Made by a program: the position numbers and the translations under genes. 64,000 nt of DNA. Source: Namhaeicola litoreus. GTDB taxonomy: Bacteria; Bacteroidota; Bacteroidia; Flavobacteriales; Flavobacteriaceae. Positions 1-8,233 of the stretch are shown here, piece by piece. Location of the stretch: contig NZ_JBHTMY010000003.1 of assembly GCF_042679565.1 (NCBI RefSeq), positions 744,001 through 808,000 on the forward strand. The letters run 5' to 3'. Position 1 is the first letter of the stretch. Each line of letters starts with the position of its first letter. The notes beneath the pieces were generated by a model. That model had not been told where the DNA came from and did no database searches. It saw only the letters and a list, made by a program, of their open reading frames with translations.

Positions 1-1157
1 GATATTTCTGGGATTCTATTTTGGACATAAGCAAACATGGCCGCAAAATTCTTGCGATAGAATTCACCAGCTTTGTCTTTACCTTTGATTAAAACTGGAA
101 ACCTATCAATAACTTTGTCGATTCCTTTAGTACTCTCTAAAGTGGAGAATTTCACTTTTGAACCAGGCCTATAGGTCAATGTATCTAAATCCAAGCCGTG
201 GATTTCAGATTTTCCTTTCGCATCTACAACTTTTTTGTAGAAACCTTGTTTTGTCTTGCTACCCAACCATTTGTTATCCATCATTTTTTGGATAAATTCG
301 GGTAATTTAAAAAGATCGTGTGCTTCATCTTTCGGCACATTTTCATATAAACCATTGGCCACATGTACCAAAGTATCTAAGCCTACAACATCTACAGTTC
401 TAAAAGTCGCCGATTTTGGTCTTCCTATTACCGGGCCGGTAAGTTTATCTACTTCTTCAATTGTTAAGCCGAGTTCTTTTACACTGTGAAATAAACTCAT
501 AATCCCAAATATCCCAATGCGGTTACCTATGAATGCGGGTGTGTCTTTGGCTAAAACAGAGGTTTTACCCAAAAATTTCTCTCCATAATTCATTAAAAAA
601 TTAACCACTTCAGGATCACAATTTGGTCCGGGAACTACTTCAAATAATTTTAAATATCTGGGCGGATTGAAGAAATGGGTGACAGCAAAATGTTTTTGAA
701 AATCTTCACTGCGGCCTTTATTCATGAAACTAATCGGAATGCCTGAAGTATTTGAAGTAATCAAGGAGCCGGGGGAACGGTATTTTTCAATTTTTTCAAA
801 TACCTGCTGCTTGATATCTAATCTTTCTACAACTACTTCAATGATCCAATCATAATCTTTAATTCTGTGAATATCATCTTCTAAATTTCCTGTAGATATT
901 CTCTCGGCAAATTTTTGGTTATAGATAGGAGAGGGGTTTGATTTCAAAGCTGTCTGTAAACCGGTGTTTACGATTCTATTTCTTACAATCTTACTTTCTA
1001 AGGTTAAACCTTTGGCTTTTTCCTGTTCATTGATTTCTCTTGGAATGATATCTAAGAGTAAAACTTCCACACCAATATTGGCGAAATGGCAAGCTATCCC
1101 GGACCCCATGATTCCAGATCCTATAACGACTACTTTTTTAATATGTCTTTTTTTCAC
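1..1157 (-). CDS. 3-hydroxyacyl-CoA dehydrogenase, N-terminal part (runs off window)
   Basis: Read leftwards, the frame stays open from a GTG at 1157 to base 1, giving about 385 residues of the N-terminal part; the C-terminus lies outside the window. The start reads VKKRHIKKVVVIGSGIMGSG, the NAD-binding Rossmann loop of the FadB/FadJ-type dehydrogenase that oxidises 3-hydroxyacyl-CoA in fatty-acid beta-oxidation. Full-length Flavobacteriia homologues are about 800 residues with a crotonase-like part, which cannot be checked here. The marR gene lies immediately upstream on the same strand (stop at 1183), an arrangement common in this group, so the two are probably co-transcribed and repressed together. 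The start is inferred; no ATG lies closer to the glycine-rich loop. Confidence 0.85.
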   Translation of the reverse strand, partial: MKKRHIKKVVVIGSGIMGSGIACHFANIGVEVLLLDIIPREINEQEKAKGLTLESKIVRNRIVNTGLQTALKSNPSPIYNQKFAERISTGNLEDDIHRIKDYDWIIEVVVERLDIKQQVFEKIEKYRSPGSLITSNTSGIPISFMNKGRSEDFQKHFAVTHFFNPPRYLKLFEVVPGPNCDPEVVNFLMNYGEKFLGKTSVLAKDTPAFIGNRIGIFGIMSLFHSVKELGLTIEEVDKLTGPVIGRPKSATFRTVDVVGLDTLVHVANGLYENVPKDEAHDLFKLPEFIQKMMDNKWLGSKTKQGFYKKVVDAKGKSEIHGLDLDTLTYRPGSKVKFSTLESTKGIDKVIDRFPVLIKGKDKAGEFYRKNFAAMFAYVQNRIPEI

Positions 1158-1182
1158 TTTATAAAAGTTTAGTTTGTTCGTA

Positions 1183-1617
1183 CTAAAAAATGGCTTTTTC
1201 TGAAATGAGCCTGTTTATCAATTCAGTTACTTCAAAAAAATGTTCAATTTTAGATTCGTCTATGTTTTCTTTGATTGAATTATTAAATTGTAAAACTGTA
1301 TTTTTTGAAATTTCTCTTTTTTCTTTTCCCAAGGCCGTAAGTTTAATTAGGACGCCTCGACCATCTTCTGGATTTTTCTCTCTGTAAATGAGTCCTTTTT
1401 CTTCCATATTTTTCAATATCCTGGATAAACTCGTTGATTCCATGCCCATAGAGGGACCTAGGGCAGTAGAGGGAGTGCCTGTATCTTGATCAATATACAA
1501 CAAAGCCATACCCATGGCCATAGTACTTTCGTGTTTCATTGCCTGCTCATTATATGACTTGGCTACCGATTGCCAAGTTGCTCTTAGAGCATGATCTATG
1601 GTTTTTTCCCTTTTCAT
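1183..1617 (-). CDS. MarR-family transcriptional regulator
   Basis: This 144-residue protein has the winged-helix arrangement of the MarR family. The recognition region reads TALGPSMGMESTSLSRILKN (about residues 52-71) and is followed by the wing EKGLIYREKNPEDGRGVLIK, where the D-x-R motif is diagnostic. It is a dimeric DNA-binding repressor; the ligand is not known from sequence. It sits directly upstream of a 3-hydroxyacyl-CoA dehydrogenase on the same strand, so control of fatty-acid degradation, possibly with an acyl-CoA as inducer, is the likely job. A strong palindrome lies about 20 bp upstream of the start (1637-1658) and is a candidate autoregulatory operator. Confidence 0.9.
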   Translation of the reverse strand: MKREKTIDHALRATWQSVAKSYNEQAMKHESTMAMGMALLYIDQDTGTPSTALGPSMGMESTSLSRILKNMEEKGLIYREKNPEDGRGVLIKLTALGKEKREISKNTVLQFNNSIKENIDESKIEHFFEVTELINRLISEKAIF

Positions 1618-1633
1618 TGTTTCAAAGATAAAA

Positions 1634-1661
1634 AAATATATTATGCACGCATAGTATATTT
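1634..1661. promoter_or_regulatory. Inverted repeat upstream of marR, candidate operator
   Basis: The arms TATATTATGC (1637-1646) and GCATAGTATA (1649-1658) are separated by AC and pair with one mismatch; flanking A and T bases lengthen the arms to about 13 bp. The site lies 20 bp before the marR start, where an autorepressor would bind. MarR dimers typically bind palindromes of this size; binding by this protein is an inference. Confidence 0.55.
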
Positions 1662-1728
1662 GAAAATTTTGTTTTTTTTCCTGAGAGTTATTTGTAAATT
1701 AGGCGTCAGCAATGCTCAAATAAAATTC

Positions 1729-2424
1729 ATGGAAATACGCCAACTCATAGGGAAACTAATAATTCAAGAAAATATTAGTCCGATAGAAAGAAATAAAATA
1801 CCCAACACATTTGTCATTAACATACCCAATCCGCTTGCATCTTATTACGGTAGATTCACAGCGATAGAGAAACCACACTCCATTGTTTTTGTAACAAAAG
1901 AACCCGCGTCTTTTGAAAAAATATTGCGTGCAACCACCAAAATCAATAAAGAAACGGATTTTGATATTGCGGGGGCGAAATGTGAGATTACCATTGGTAA
2001 GAAAAAGTACAGTGGGATTCGAGTGAAACGAATTAACAGACACAATTTTATCGAAGAAGTACAGCGTTTGTATCAAAAAGAGGGTTTTGAATTTGCCAAA
2101 CCTGTTCGAATGAAAGAAGATACTGATGCTTTAGTGAGGGTGAATAAATTTTTTACCATAAAGAAAATTACTGATCATATTTGGCAATCAAATGGCAATC
2201 CTAATCGATATTATATTCATATTCCTAAATACATAGATTGGAATGAATTTAGAGATGTAACCTTTGATATCAAGAACAATGTCTCTGTAACAGGCTATGA
2301 TGTAGCAAAAGGAATCTTTTATGAGAATAATGGTATCACAGAGATGGTAAGGATAATTAAACCGGATATTACTGAAGCTATGGTAAAAGAAATTTATGAA
2401 AAATACAGAGATAGACTTTCGTAA
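1729..2424 (+). CDS. Conserved-looking hypothetical protein, 231 aa
   Basis: I do not recognise a family. The ATG at 1729 (MEIRQLIGKL) is preferred because the frame farther upstream overlaps the marR start region and reads like intergenic sequence. The 231-residue product is soluble, without signal peptide or membrane segment, rich in charged residues and beta-prone stretches such as YYIHIPKYIDW near residue 160. It is divergent from marR and followed after 65 bp by the NatA-like gene. No catalytic motif stands out. Codon use matches the neighbours, so it is probably a real gene of unknown function. Confidence 0.7.
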   Translation: MEIRQLIGKLIIQENISPIERNKIPNTFVINIPNPLASYYGRFTAIEKPHSIVFVTKEPASFEKILRATTKINKETDFDIAGAKCEITIGKKKYSGIRVKRINRHNFIEEVQRLYQKEGFEFAKPVRMKEDTDALVRVNKFFTIKKITDHIWQSNGNPNRYYIHIPKYIDWNEFRDVTFDIKNNVSVTGYDVAKGIFYENNGITEMVRIIKPDITEAMVKEIYEKYRDRLS

Positions 2425-2489
2425 ATCAATCAAAATTTAATCGAGCTGTTAAGCGTCAAATTTATATATTTGGCGCTTAATTGTTTTAT

Positions 2490-3422
2490 ATGCCCTCAAT
2501 TCTGATTACAGAAAATATCGTTAAAAACTACGGCGATTTTAAAGCACTCAATAATATTTCAGTAGAAGTACCCACCCAAAGTATATTTGGCTTATTAGGT
2601 CCCAATGGAGCCGGAAAAACAACTTTGATCAGAATCATCAATCAAATTACCATGCCCGATGAAGGGAGAGTGATCTTTGACGGAAAACCGTTGTTGCCCG
2701 AAGATGTCGGTAATATTGGATATTTACCAGAAGAGAGGGGTCTGTATAAACGCATGAAGGTTGGAGAACAATGTATTTATTTGGCACAGCTTAAAGGCTT
2801 GTCAAAACAAGATGCAAAACTAAGGTTAAAATACTGGTTTGATAAGTTTGAAATTGGTAATTGGTGGGATAAAAAAGTGGAAGAATTATCAAAAGGAATG
2901 GCTCAAAAGGTTCAATTTATTGCCACTGTAATGCATAAGCCCAAATTACTCATTTTTGATGAACCTTTTAGTGGTTTTGACCCAATCAATGCAAATTTGA
3001 TCAAAGACGAGATTTTACAATTAAAAGAAGAGGGAGCAACCATTATTTTTTCTACCCATAGAATGGAATCTGTTGAAGAATTGTGTGAATATATTGCACT
3101 TATTCATCAGTCGAATAAAATTATAGACGGGAAATTATCCGACATCAAAAAAGAGTTTAAAACACATACTTTCGAGGTAGGTTTGCACACTGAGGATAAA
3201 GATTTTTTATTCAAAGACCTAAGTCAGAAATTTATGGTTGAACCCGCAAATTTTAAATCATTAGAGGACGATTTGAAACTGAGAATTAAATTGTCAGATG
3301 AAGAAACGGGTAGTGAATTGATTCGATATTTAAACAGTAAATCTACCATCAACCATTTTGTGGAAGTGATTCCCACTGCCAGTGATATTTTTATTCAAGC
3401 CGTTAAACAACACAGTTTATGA
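2490..3422 (+). CDS. ABC transporter ATP-binding protein, NatA-like
   Basis: From the ATG at 2490 the product is 310 residues. It carries Walker A GPNGAGKTT (residues 37-45), the signature LSKGMAQKVQ, Walker B LLIFDEPFSGFDP and a switch histidine in STHRMES. A C-terminal extension of about 90 residues matches the DUF4162-type tail found on NatA-like subunits. A TTG nine bases upstream (2481) is a less likely start. The gene overlaps the permease gene by four bases (ATGA at 3419), so the two proteins are almost certainly one transporter. NatA/NatB systems extrude sodium or drugs; the substrate here is unknown. Confidence 0.9.
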   Translation: MPSILITENIVKNYGDFKALNNISVEVPTQSIFGLLGPNGAGKTTLIRIINQITMPDEGRVIFDGKPLLPEDVGNIGYLPEERGLYKRMKVGEQCIYLAQLKGLSKQDAKLRLKYWFDKFEIGNWWDKKVEELSKGMAQKVQFIATVMHKPKLLIFDEPFSGFDPINANLIKDEILQLKEEGATIIFSTHRMESVEELCEYIALIHQSNKIIDGKLSDIKKEFKTHTFEVGLHTEDKDFLFKDLSQKFMVEPANFKSLEDDLKLRIKLSDEETGSELIRYLNSKSTINHFVEVIPTASDIFIQAVKQHSL

Positions 3423-4723
3423 AAAAGTTAAAACTAATAATAGAGCGTGAGTTCCTGGCAAAAGTGAGAAACCGGTCGTTTATTGTCATGACTTTTTTAA
3501 GTCCTTTAATAATGATAGGAATGATCGCCTTGGTTGCTTTTTTATCTAAAAGCAGTTTGGAAAAAAGGAGTGTTGTTGCCTATGTGGATGAGTCGGAATT
3601 ATTTACAGAGGAAGATTTTTCAGGTAGATCCATTGATTTTATGAATTTGTCGGAGGTTGGTATTGAAAAGGCCAAGACAATTGTGATGGAAGCTAATCAA
3701 GATGGATTGCTCTATATTCCTAAAAAGGACAGCCTTAATGAAATGGCCTCATCCATTCAGTTTTTTTCTAAGGAAACGCCCGGAATGGTATTAATGGGTG
3801 ATTTAGAAAATACCATCGAGAGAAAGTTGGAAAAGGAAAAGATGGAACAATTGGGTATAGACCTCCAGAAGTTAGATCAGGCAAATATCGACGTAGAAAT
3901 TAACATGTCAAATTTTGTTGGTGAACGTTCCTCTAAAATGATCAACGGAATTAAAGTTGCCATGGGTATGGGCGCAGGTTATTTGATCATGATGTTCATT
4001 ATTATTTATGGCGCTATGGTGATGCGCAGTGTCATTGAAGAGAAGACAAGCAGAATTGTTGAGGTCATCATTTCTTCGGTAAAACCATTTCAATTGATGT
4101 TAGGTAAAGTATTGGGAACAGCAGGGGCAGGTTTACTGCAATTTTTTATCTGGGCTGTGATACTTTTGGTTTTGTTTTTCGGATTGAGTTTCTTTTTTGG
4201 CGTCGAGTTGGGAGGTATGAATCAGGCTCAAATGACCCCGGAACAAATGGAGATTTTAAAGCAAAACGATTTTCAGTTTGCCATGGAAGAAGTAATGAAA
4301 CTACCCATTATTAGCATGTTTTTTTGGTTTATTTTATTCTTTTTGGGCGGTTATTTATTGTATAGTTCTTTGTATGCGGCCATAGGTTCAGCCGTAGACA
4401 ATGAGACAGATACCCAGCAGTTTATGATGCCCGTGATCATGCCTTTGATGATTGGTGTTTATGTGGGATTTGCCACGGTAATCAATGATCCGCATGGAAC
4501 CATCGCAACTATTTTTTCTTTTATTCCTTTTACCTCTCCAATTGTCATGTTGATGAGGATTCCTTTTGGAGTGCCCTGGTGGGAAATAGTAATTTCATTA
4601 ATCATTTTATACATCACTTTTTTTGTAGTGATTTGGATTGCTGCAAAGATCTACCGTGTTGGTATATTGATGTACGGGAAAAAGGCGAGTTATAAAGAGC
4701 TTTGGAAGTGGATTAGGTATTAG
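3419..4723 (+). CDS. ABC transporter permease, NatB/ABC-2 type
   Basis: This 434-residue membrane protein starts with a cytoplasmic stretch and one membrane span (residues about 22-44), then a large extracytoplasmic domain of about 130 residues. At least five hydrophobic spans follow from about residue 185 onwards. The segment RSVIEEKTSRIVEVIISSVK, just after the second span, is the conserved cytoplasmic motif of the ABC-2 permease family (ABC2_membrane_3). It overlaps the ATPase gene by four bases and forms the membrane half of that exporter. The gene is intact; substrate is not deducible. Confidence 0.9.
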   Translation: MKKLKLIIEREFLAKVRNRSFIVMTFLSPLIMIGMIALVAFLSKSSLEKRSVVAYVDESELFTEEDFSGRSIDFMNLSEVGIEKAKTIVMEANQDGLLYIPKKDSLNEMASSIQFFSKETPGMVLMGDLENTIERKLEKEKMEQLGIDLQKLDQANIDVEINMSNFVGERSSKMINGIKVAMGMGAGYLIMMFIIIYGAMVMRSVIEEKTSRIVEVIISSVKPFQLMLGKVLGTAGAGLLQFFIWAVILLVLFFGLSFFFGVELGGMNQAQMTPEQMEILKQNDFQFAMEEVMKLPIISMFFWFILFFLGGYLLYSSLYAAIGSAVDNETDTQQFMMPVIMPLMIGVYVGFATVINDPHGTIATIFSFIPFTSPIVMLMRIPFGVPWWEIVISLIILYITFFVVIWIAAKIYRVGILMYGKKASYKELWKWIRY

Positions 4724-4867
4724 GTATAAAGTTAAAAGGATAAAGTTCAAGGGACAAAGGATAAAGTTTCTGCCTATAAAAGGGAAAGTGGATCAACTTT
4801 AACTTTTTTCCTTTAAATACTTACTTCAATAACACAAATGGCATAGATAAAAAATTGTTATGTGTTT

Positions 4868-5172
4868 ATGCAAAGAAAGTTAAGTCCAAGAATATTTGAA
4901 TTTGTGGTAAATATTTTAAAACTAACTCGCAATTTGAGCAATTCAACTGAGTGTAATGTTATTAAATATCAACTTATAATATCAGCTGCTTCTTCTGGAG
5001 AAAATGTGAGGAATCCCATGGCGCCGGTTTAAGAGCAGACTTTTCTCATAAAGTTAGAATTGCATTAAAAGAAATTTCTAGCGAAAACACTTTGGATCTT
5101 GAAGTCCTTCTTTCTGAATTCGTAGAATTAAAAAATATTCTATATGCTATAGCTAACAAATCTCGTAAATAA
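4868..5172 (+). pseudogene. Four-helix-bundle (S23/IVP family) protein, broken copy
   Basis: The ATG at 4868 opens a frame beginning MQRKLSPRIFEFVVNILKLT and containing IKYQLIISAASSGEN, which ends at a TAA after about 54 codons. The family continues in another frame as ADFSHKVRIALKEI, then SENTLDLEVLLSEFVELKN, ending at 5172. The intact relative at 48975-49331 has IKSATSAGANYEEAQAGISK and ADFTNKVRIALKEMKETNYW in the same order. This copy therefore carries a small deletion with frame change at the glycine-rich turn, and also lacks the ETNYWLRII block. Proteins of this family are encoded in 23S rRNA intervening sequences or as free genes; their function is unclear. Confidence 0.75.
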
Positions 5173-5257
5173 TTTTCTACACAAAATCTCCGGAAGCTAA
5201 ACCTCTTACTTCTGTTGTCCTTATTCTTTTTCATTGTCCTTTTTTTATTCTTTGTCC

Positions 5258-5276
5258 CTGCCCTGGGCAGGCAGGC
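5258..5276. mobile_element. 19-bp palindromic unit inserted in a tandem string
   Basis: The unit CTGCCCTGGGCAGGCAGGC splits a run of TTTATTCTTTGTCC-like repeats. To its left is ATTCTTTGTCC and to its right TTTATTCTTTGTCC, and the following copy (5283-5304) reads straight through without it, giving an empty-site comparison. It belongs to the same short family as the units at 6676, 6705, 13495 and elsewhere. Confidence 0.6.
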
Positions 5277-5355
5277 TTTATTCTTTGTCCTTTATTCTTT
5301 GTCCGTTATACTTTAAACCATATTTTTGCTAGATACTAGAAAAACAAACCGAACT

Positions 5356-6519
5356 ATGTCCAGAATCCTAATCGTAGAAGACGAAGCTGCCATCAGAAGA
5401 GTTTTGACTAAGATTATTTCGAATGAGTACAAAGATTATCAGATTGAAGAGGCTGAGGATGGTGCTATGGGCTATCATATGATCGAAAAGGCGGATTATG
5501 ACTTGGTATTATGCGACATTAAGATGCCCAAAATGGATGGCGTAGAAGTACTCGAAAAAGCGATGAAAATCAAACCGGAGACTCCTTTTATCATGATCTC
5601 GGGTCATGGTGAATTGGAAACTGCCGTAAATAGTATGCGTCTCGGTGCCTACGATTACATTTCAAAGCCACCTGACCTCAATCGCTTGCTGAATGCGATC
5701 AGAAATGCCTTAGATAAGAAGCAATTGGTCACTGAAAATAAAATCTTAAAAAGTAAGATCAATAAGAACACCGAAATGATCGGTGAAAGTAAGGCAATTT
5801 TAAAAATAAAAAATATTATTGATAAGGTAGCACCAACTGAAGCACGAGTACTGATTACCGGGCCTAATGGTAGTGGAAAGGAATTGGTAGCGCATGCCCT
5901 CCATTATCAAAGTCAACGTGCCAATGGACCTATGATCGAAGTGAATTGTGCGGCAATTCCTTCAGAATTAATTGAAAGTGAATTGTTCGGACATATGAAG
6001 GGTTCGTTTACTGGTGCCAACAAAGATAGGGCCGGAAAGTTTGAGGCAGCAAATGGAGGAACTATTTTCTTAGATGAAGTGGGGGATATGAGTTTATCGG
6101 CGCAAGCCAAGGTGCTGAGGGTACTGCAAGAAAACAAAATTACCCGTGTTGGGAGTGATAAGGATATTCAGGTTGATGTCAGGGTGATTGCTGCAACGAA
6201 TAAGAATTTACAAAAGGAGATCGATAAAGGAAGATTTAGAGAAGATCTTTACCACAGGTTAGCGGTCATTTTGATCGAAGTTCCTTCTTTGAATGAAAGA
6301 CCGGAAGACATTTCACTTTTGATCGACTATTTTGTCAAGCGCATCGCAGAAGAACAAGGTGTTTCTCCCAAACAATTTAGTGAAGAGGCGATCGAGTTGC
6401 TGAAAAATTACCAATGGACAGGAAATATTCGAGAATTGAGAAATGTGGTGGAAAGATTGATGATCTTGGGCGGACAGGTTATTTCGTTGGAGGATGTACA
6501 GTTGTTTGCGAGTAAATAA
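5356..6519 (+). CDS. NtrC-family response regulator lacking a DNA-binding domain
   Basis: Start ATG 5356 gives 387 residues. Residues 1-120 are a receiver domain with the acidic pocket EDE and phospho-acceptor Asp54 (VLCDIKMPK). Residues about 140-375 form a sigma-54 activator AAA+ domain with Walker A GPNGSGKE (169-176), the sigma-54 contact loop as GSFTGA (216-221, usually GAFTGA) and Walker B TIFLDEVGD. The C-terminus ends SLEDVQLFASK, about 50-60 residues short of the usual Fis-type helix-turn-helix. Such headless activators either act without specific DNA binding or through a partner. No sensor kinase is adjacent. Confidence 0.88.
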   Translation: MSRILIVEDEAAIRRVLTKIISNEYKDYQIEEAEDGAMGYHMIEKADYDLVLCDIKMPKMDGVEVLEKAMKIKPETPFIMISGHGELETAVNSMRLGAYDYISKPPDLNRLLNAIRNALDKKQLVTENKILKSKINKNTEMIGESKAILKIKNIIDKVAPTEARVLITGPNGSGKELVAHALHYQSQRANGPMIEVNCAAIPSELIESELFGHMKGSFTGANKDRAGKFEAANGGTIFLDEVGDMSLSAQAKVLRVLQENKITRVGSDKDIQVDVRVIAATNKNLQKEIDKGRFREDLYHRLAVILIEVPSLNERPEDISLLIDYFVKRIAEEQGVSPKQFSEEAIELLKNYQWTGNIRELRNVVERLMILGGQVISLEDVQLFASK

Positions 6520-6675
6520 GTTATACTTATCATTTTTTAAGTTGAATGACCACCCCGGTACTTCGTACCACCCCCAGCCAAAGGCTGGCAGGCAGGTTCC
6601 TGAGAGGAGGGGAATAATAGTTGTCAATAACCTTTTCTAAAACAAGTCAAGGGCATCTCCTCCTCTTAGGAGGAG

Positions 6676-6694
6676 CCTGCCTGCCGCAGGCAGG
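6676..6694. mobile_element. 19-bp palindromic unit, first insert in a family B repeat
   Basis: CCTGCCTGCCGCAGGCAGG lies exactly between the AGGAGGAG and TACCCGAAGG modules of the family B unit at 6656-6733. Uninserted family B units at 50877-50916, 58365-58404 and 58619-58658 are 40 bp and have these modules joined directly. Confidence 0.7.
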
Positions 6695-6704
6695 TACCCG
6701 AAGG

Positions 6705-6723
6705 CTTGCCTGCCGGAGGCAGG
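6705..6723. mobile_element. 19-bp palindromic unit, second insert in the same repeat
   Basis: CTTGCCTGCCGGAGGCAGG lies exactly between TACCCGAAGG and GGGAGGTGGT in the unit at 6656-6733. With the insert at 6676 it brings that unit to 78 bp, i.e. 40 + 19 + 19. Confidence 0.7.
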
Positions 6724-7018
6724 GGGAGGTGGTAAAAGGAATATCTTTTAAACAAATTAATTACCACCCCGGCTTTTCAGCCAGCCCCATCCTATTTCTG
6801 ACAGGCAGGCGGGCTCCTGAGAGGAGGGGATGAGTTTAATTTGTTTTTTAGACTGAAGTTTATATAACCACCCCGGTACTTCGTACCACCCCCTGCCTCG
6901 CCGGCAGGCGGGCTCCTAAAAGGAGGGGAAGGTTTTTTAGTAAAATAGCTTCAGATATCTTTTAACTCCTCATTTTTTCTTACTTTTCTTATTTCATATC
7001 AATGTAAATCATTTACCT

Positions 7019-7888
7019 ATGCCAAACCCCTATCAAGTCAACCAAACCATAAGTCTGGCGCATTTAAAAACTAAAGAGGTTATTCCCAATGCCAAAGACA
7101 AACTCAAAAAAGTAAGAAAGAAACTCGCGAAGATTCAGGATACCATGTATGCGCATAACAAATACAGTGTACTCATCTGCCTACAAGGAATGGATACCGG
7201 AGGAAAGGACAGTCTGATCAGGGAAGTCTTTAAGAATTTTAATACGCGTGGAATTAATGTTCATAGTTTTAAACAGCCCACAAGTCAGGAGAAAGAACAC
7301 GATTTTATTTGGCGACACTATCTCGCTTTACCTGAACGAGGAAAATTTGCGGTCTTTAACCGTACCCATTACGAAAATGTGCTGGTTACCCGTGTGCATC
7401 CTGCATATATTTTAAGCGAAAATATTCCGGGTATTGATGATGTTTCTCAAATAGATGAAACATTCTACCATCAGCGCATGGAGCACATCAATCAATTCGA
7501 AAAGCATTGGAGCGACAATGGGATGATTATTTTGAAGTTTTATCTACACCTCTCTAAAAAAGAACAAAAAAATCGTTTGTTGCGGCGTATTGAGTTACAA
7601 GAAAAAAACTGGAAATTTAGTTCCGGAGATCTCGAAGAAAGACAATTATGGAACAAATACATGTTTTGTTATGAGGATATGCTCAACCGCACCTCAAAAA
7701 AGGATGCGCCATGGTTTGTGATTCCGGCAGATGACAAAGATTCTTGTCGCTTAATCGTGGCTGAAACCATTTTAGAGACCTTGGAAAGATATACAGATAT
7801 TCAGGAACCGGAATTAGACGAAAAGACCTTATCTCAATTAGAAGAATATAAGCAGTTGTTGCGCAGTGAGGATGAACATAAGCTGTAA
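7019..7888 (+). CDS. Polyphosphate kinase 2 family protein
   Basis: 289 residues of the PPK2 family, cytosolic enzymes that transfer phosphate between polyphosphate and nucleotides. The Walker A-like loop is MDTGGKDS (about residues 60-67), followed by the lid-module region FKQPTSQEKEHDFIWRHY. The Walker B-like FNRTHYENVLVTRVHP follows, and then the family-typical LKFYLHLSKKEQKNRLLRR. Length and motifs are complete. It stands alone downstream of the repeat cluster at 6549-6929. Which nucleotide it prefers (AMP, ADP, GDP) cannot be read from the sequence. Confidence 0.9.
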   Translation: MPNPYQVNQTISLAHLKTKEVIPNAKDKLKKVRKKLAKIQDTMYAHNKYSVLICLQGMDTGGKDSLIREVFKNFNTRGINVHSFKQPTSQEKEHDFIWRHYLALPERGKFAVFNRTHYENVLVTRVHPAYILSENIPGIDDVSQIDETFYHQRMEHINQFEKHWSDNGMIILKFYLHLSKKEQKNRLLRRIELQEKNWKFSSGDLEERQLWNKYMFCYEDMLNRTSKKDAPWFVIPADDKDSCRLIVAETILETLERYTDIQEPELDEKTLSQLEEYKQLLRSEDEHKL

Positions 7889-8233
7889 AGAAAGTATAGT
7901 ATGTGTTTTGATCCATTTTGAACAGGTTCATAAGTAAATTCCAGATATTGATTTCCATACACTATCCATACACTATCCATACTCCATCTATGCTTTATCT
8001 ATACACCATCTAAACTTGATAAAATTGGTTTGTTTTTTATTTGGATTAAGCACTTTATTTAGCGATTTTTGTTTTTTTAATATTAAGTTTTATCACGAAA
8101 TATAGCTCAGATAAGCATAAATGGAATGAACTTCATACAATGATTAGAAAATTCATACGTTAAGTAAGGTGAGTTGAAAATTTTCATCACCTCAAATAAT
8201 TATAAATCCCCAAAAAAAATTTAACCCAAAACC
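7889..8233. other. Intergenic region before gmd
   Basis: No gene. It contains a short direct-repeat string (ACACTATCCAT twice, then ATCTATGCTTTATCTAT, 7960-8010), a possible promoter at 8040-8071 and a long AT-rich leader to gmd. Confidence 0.6.
8040..8071 (+). promoter_or_regulatory. Possible Bacteroidota-type promoter for gmd
   Basis: TTTG at 8040-8043, then 20 bp, then GATTTTTG at 8064-8071, matching seven of eight bases of the -7 consensus TANNTTTG. The implied leader would be about 155 bases. The spacing fits the 17-23 bp seen for this promoter class, but the region is T-rich, so chance matches are possible. Confidence 0.35.

Larger units (their letters stand above)
4752..5304. repeat. 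Inverted repeats flanking a broken four-helix-bundle gene
   Basis: Left arm GGACAAAGGATAAAG at 4752-4766 is matched, with one mismatch, by CTTTATTCTTTGTCC on the right, present twice (5276-5290 and 5290-5304). Weaker symmetry continues outwards (GGTATAAAGTTAAAAG on the left, GTTATACTTTAAACC on the right). The two sides enclose the gene relic 4868-5172. A 19-bp palindrome interrupts the right side at 5258-5276. Confidence 0.6.
6549..6929. repeat. Cluster of four host palindromes (families A and B)
   Basis: Units: A at 6549-6613, B at 6656-6733, A at 6763-6830, A at 6867-6929. Family A runs from ACCACCCC, through a small hairpin such as GGTACTTCGTAC, then CACCCC and TCCTNNNAGGAGGGGA. Family B runs from TCTCCTCC TNTTAGGAGGAG through TACCCGAAGG to GGGAGGTGGT. 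All four carry extra short palindromic inserts between the host modules. No gene is present in 6520-7018; apparent short reading frames here are made of repeat sequence. Confidence 0.8.

Noticed and set aside
6621..6833. Short reading frame over the 6.6-6.8 kb repeats
   Set aside because: Its codons are palindromic repeat sequence (Pro, Ala, Gly, Arg rich) with no resemblance to a protein family.
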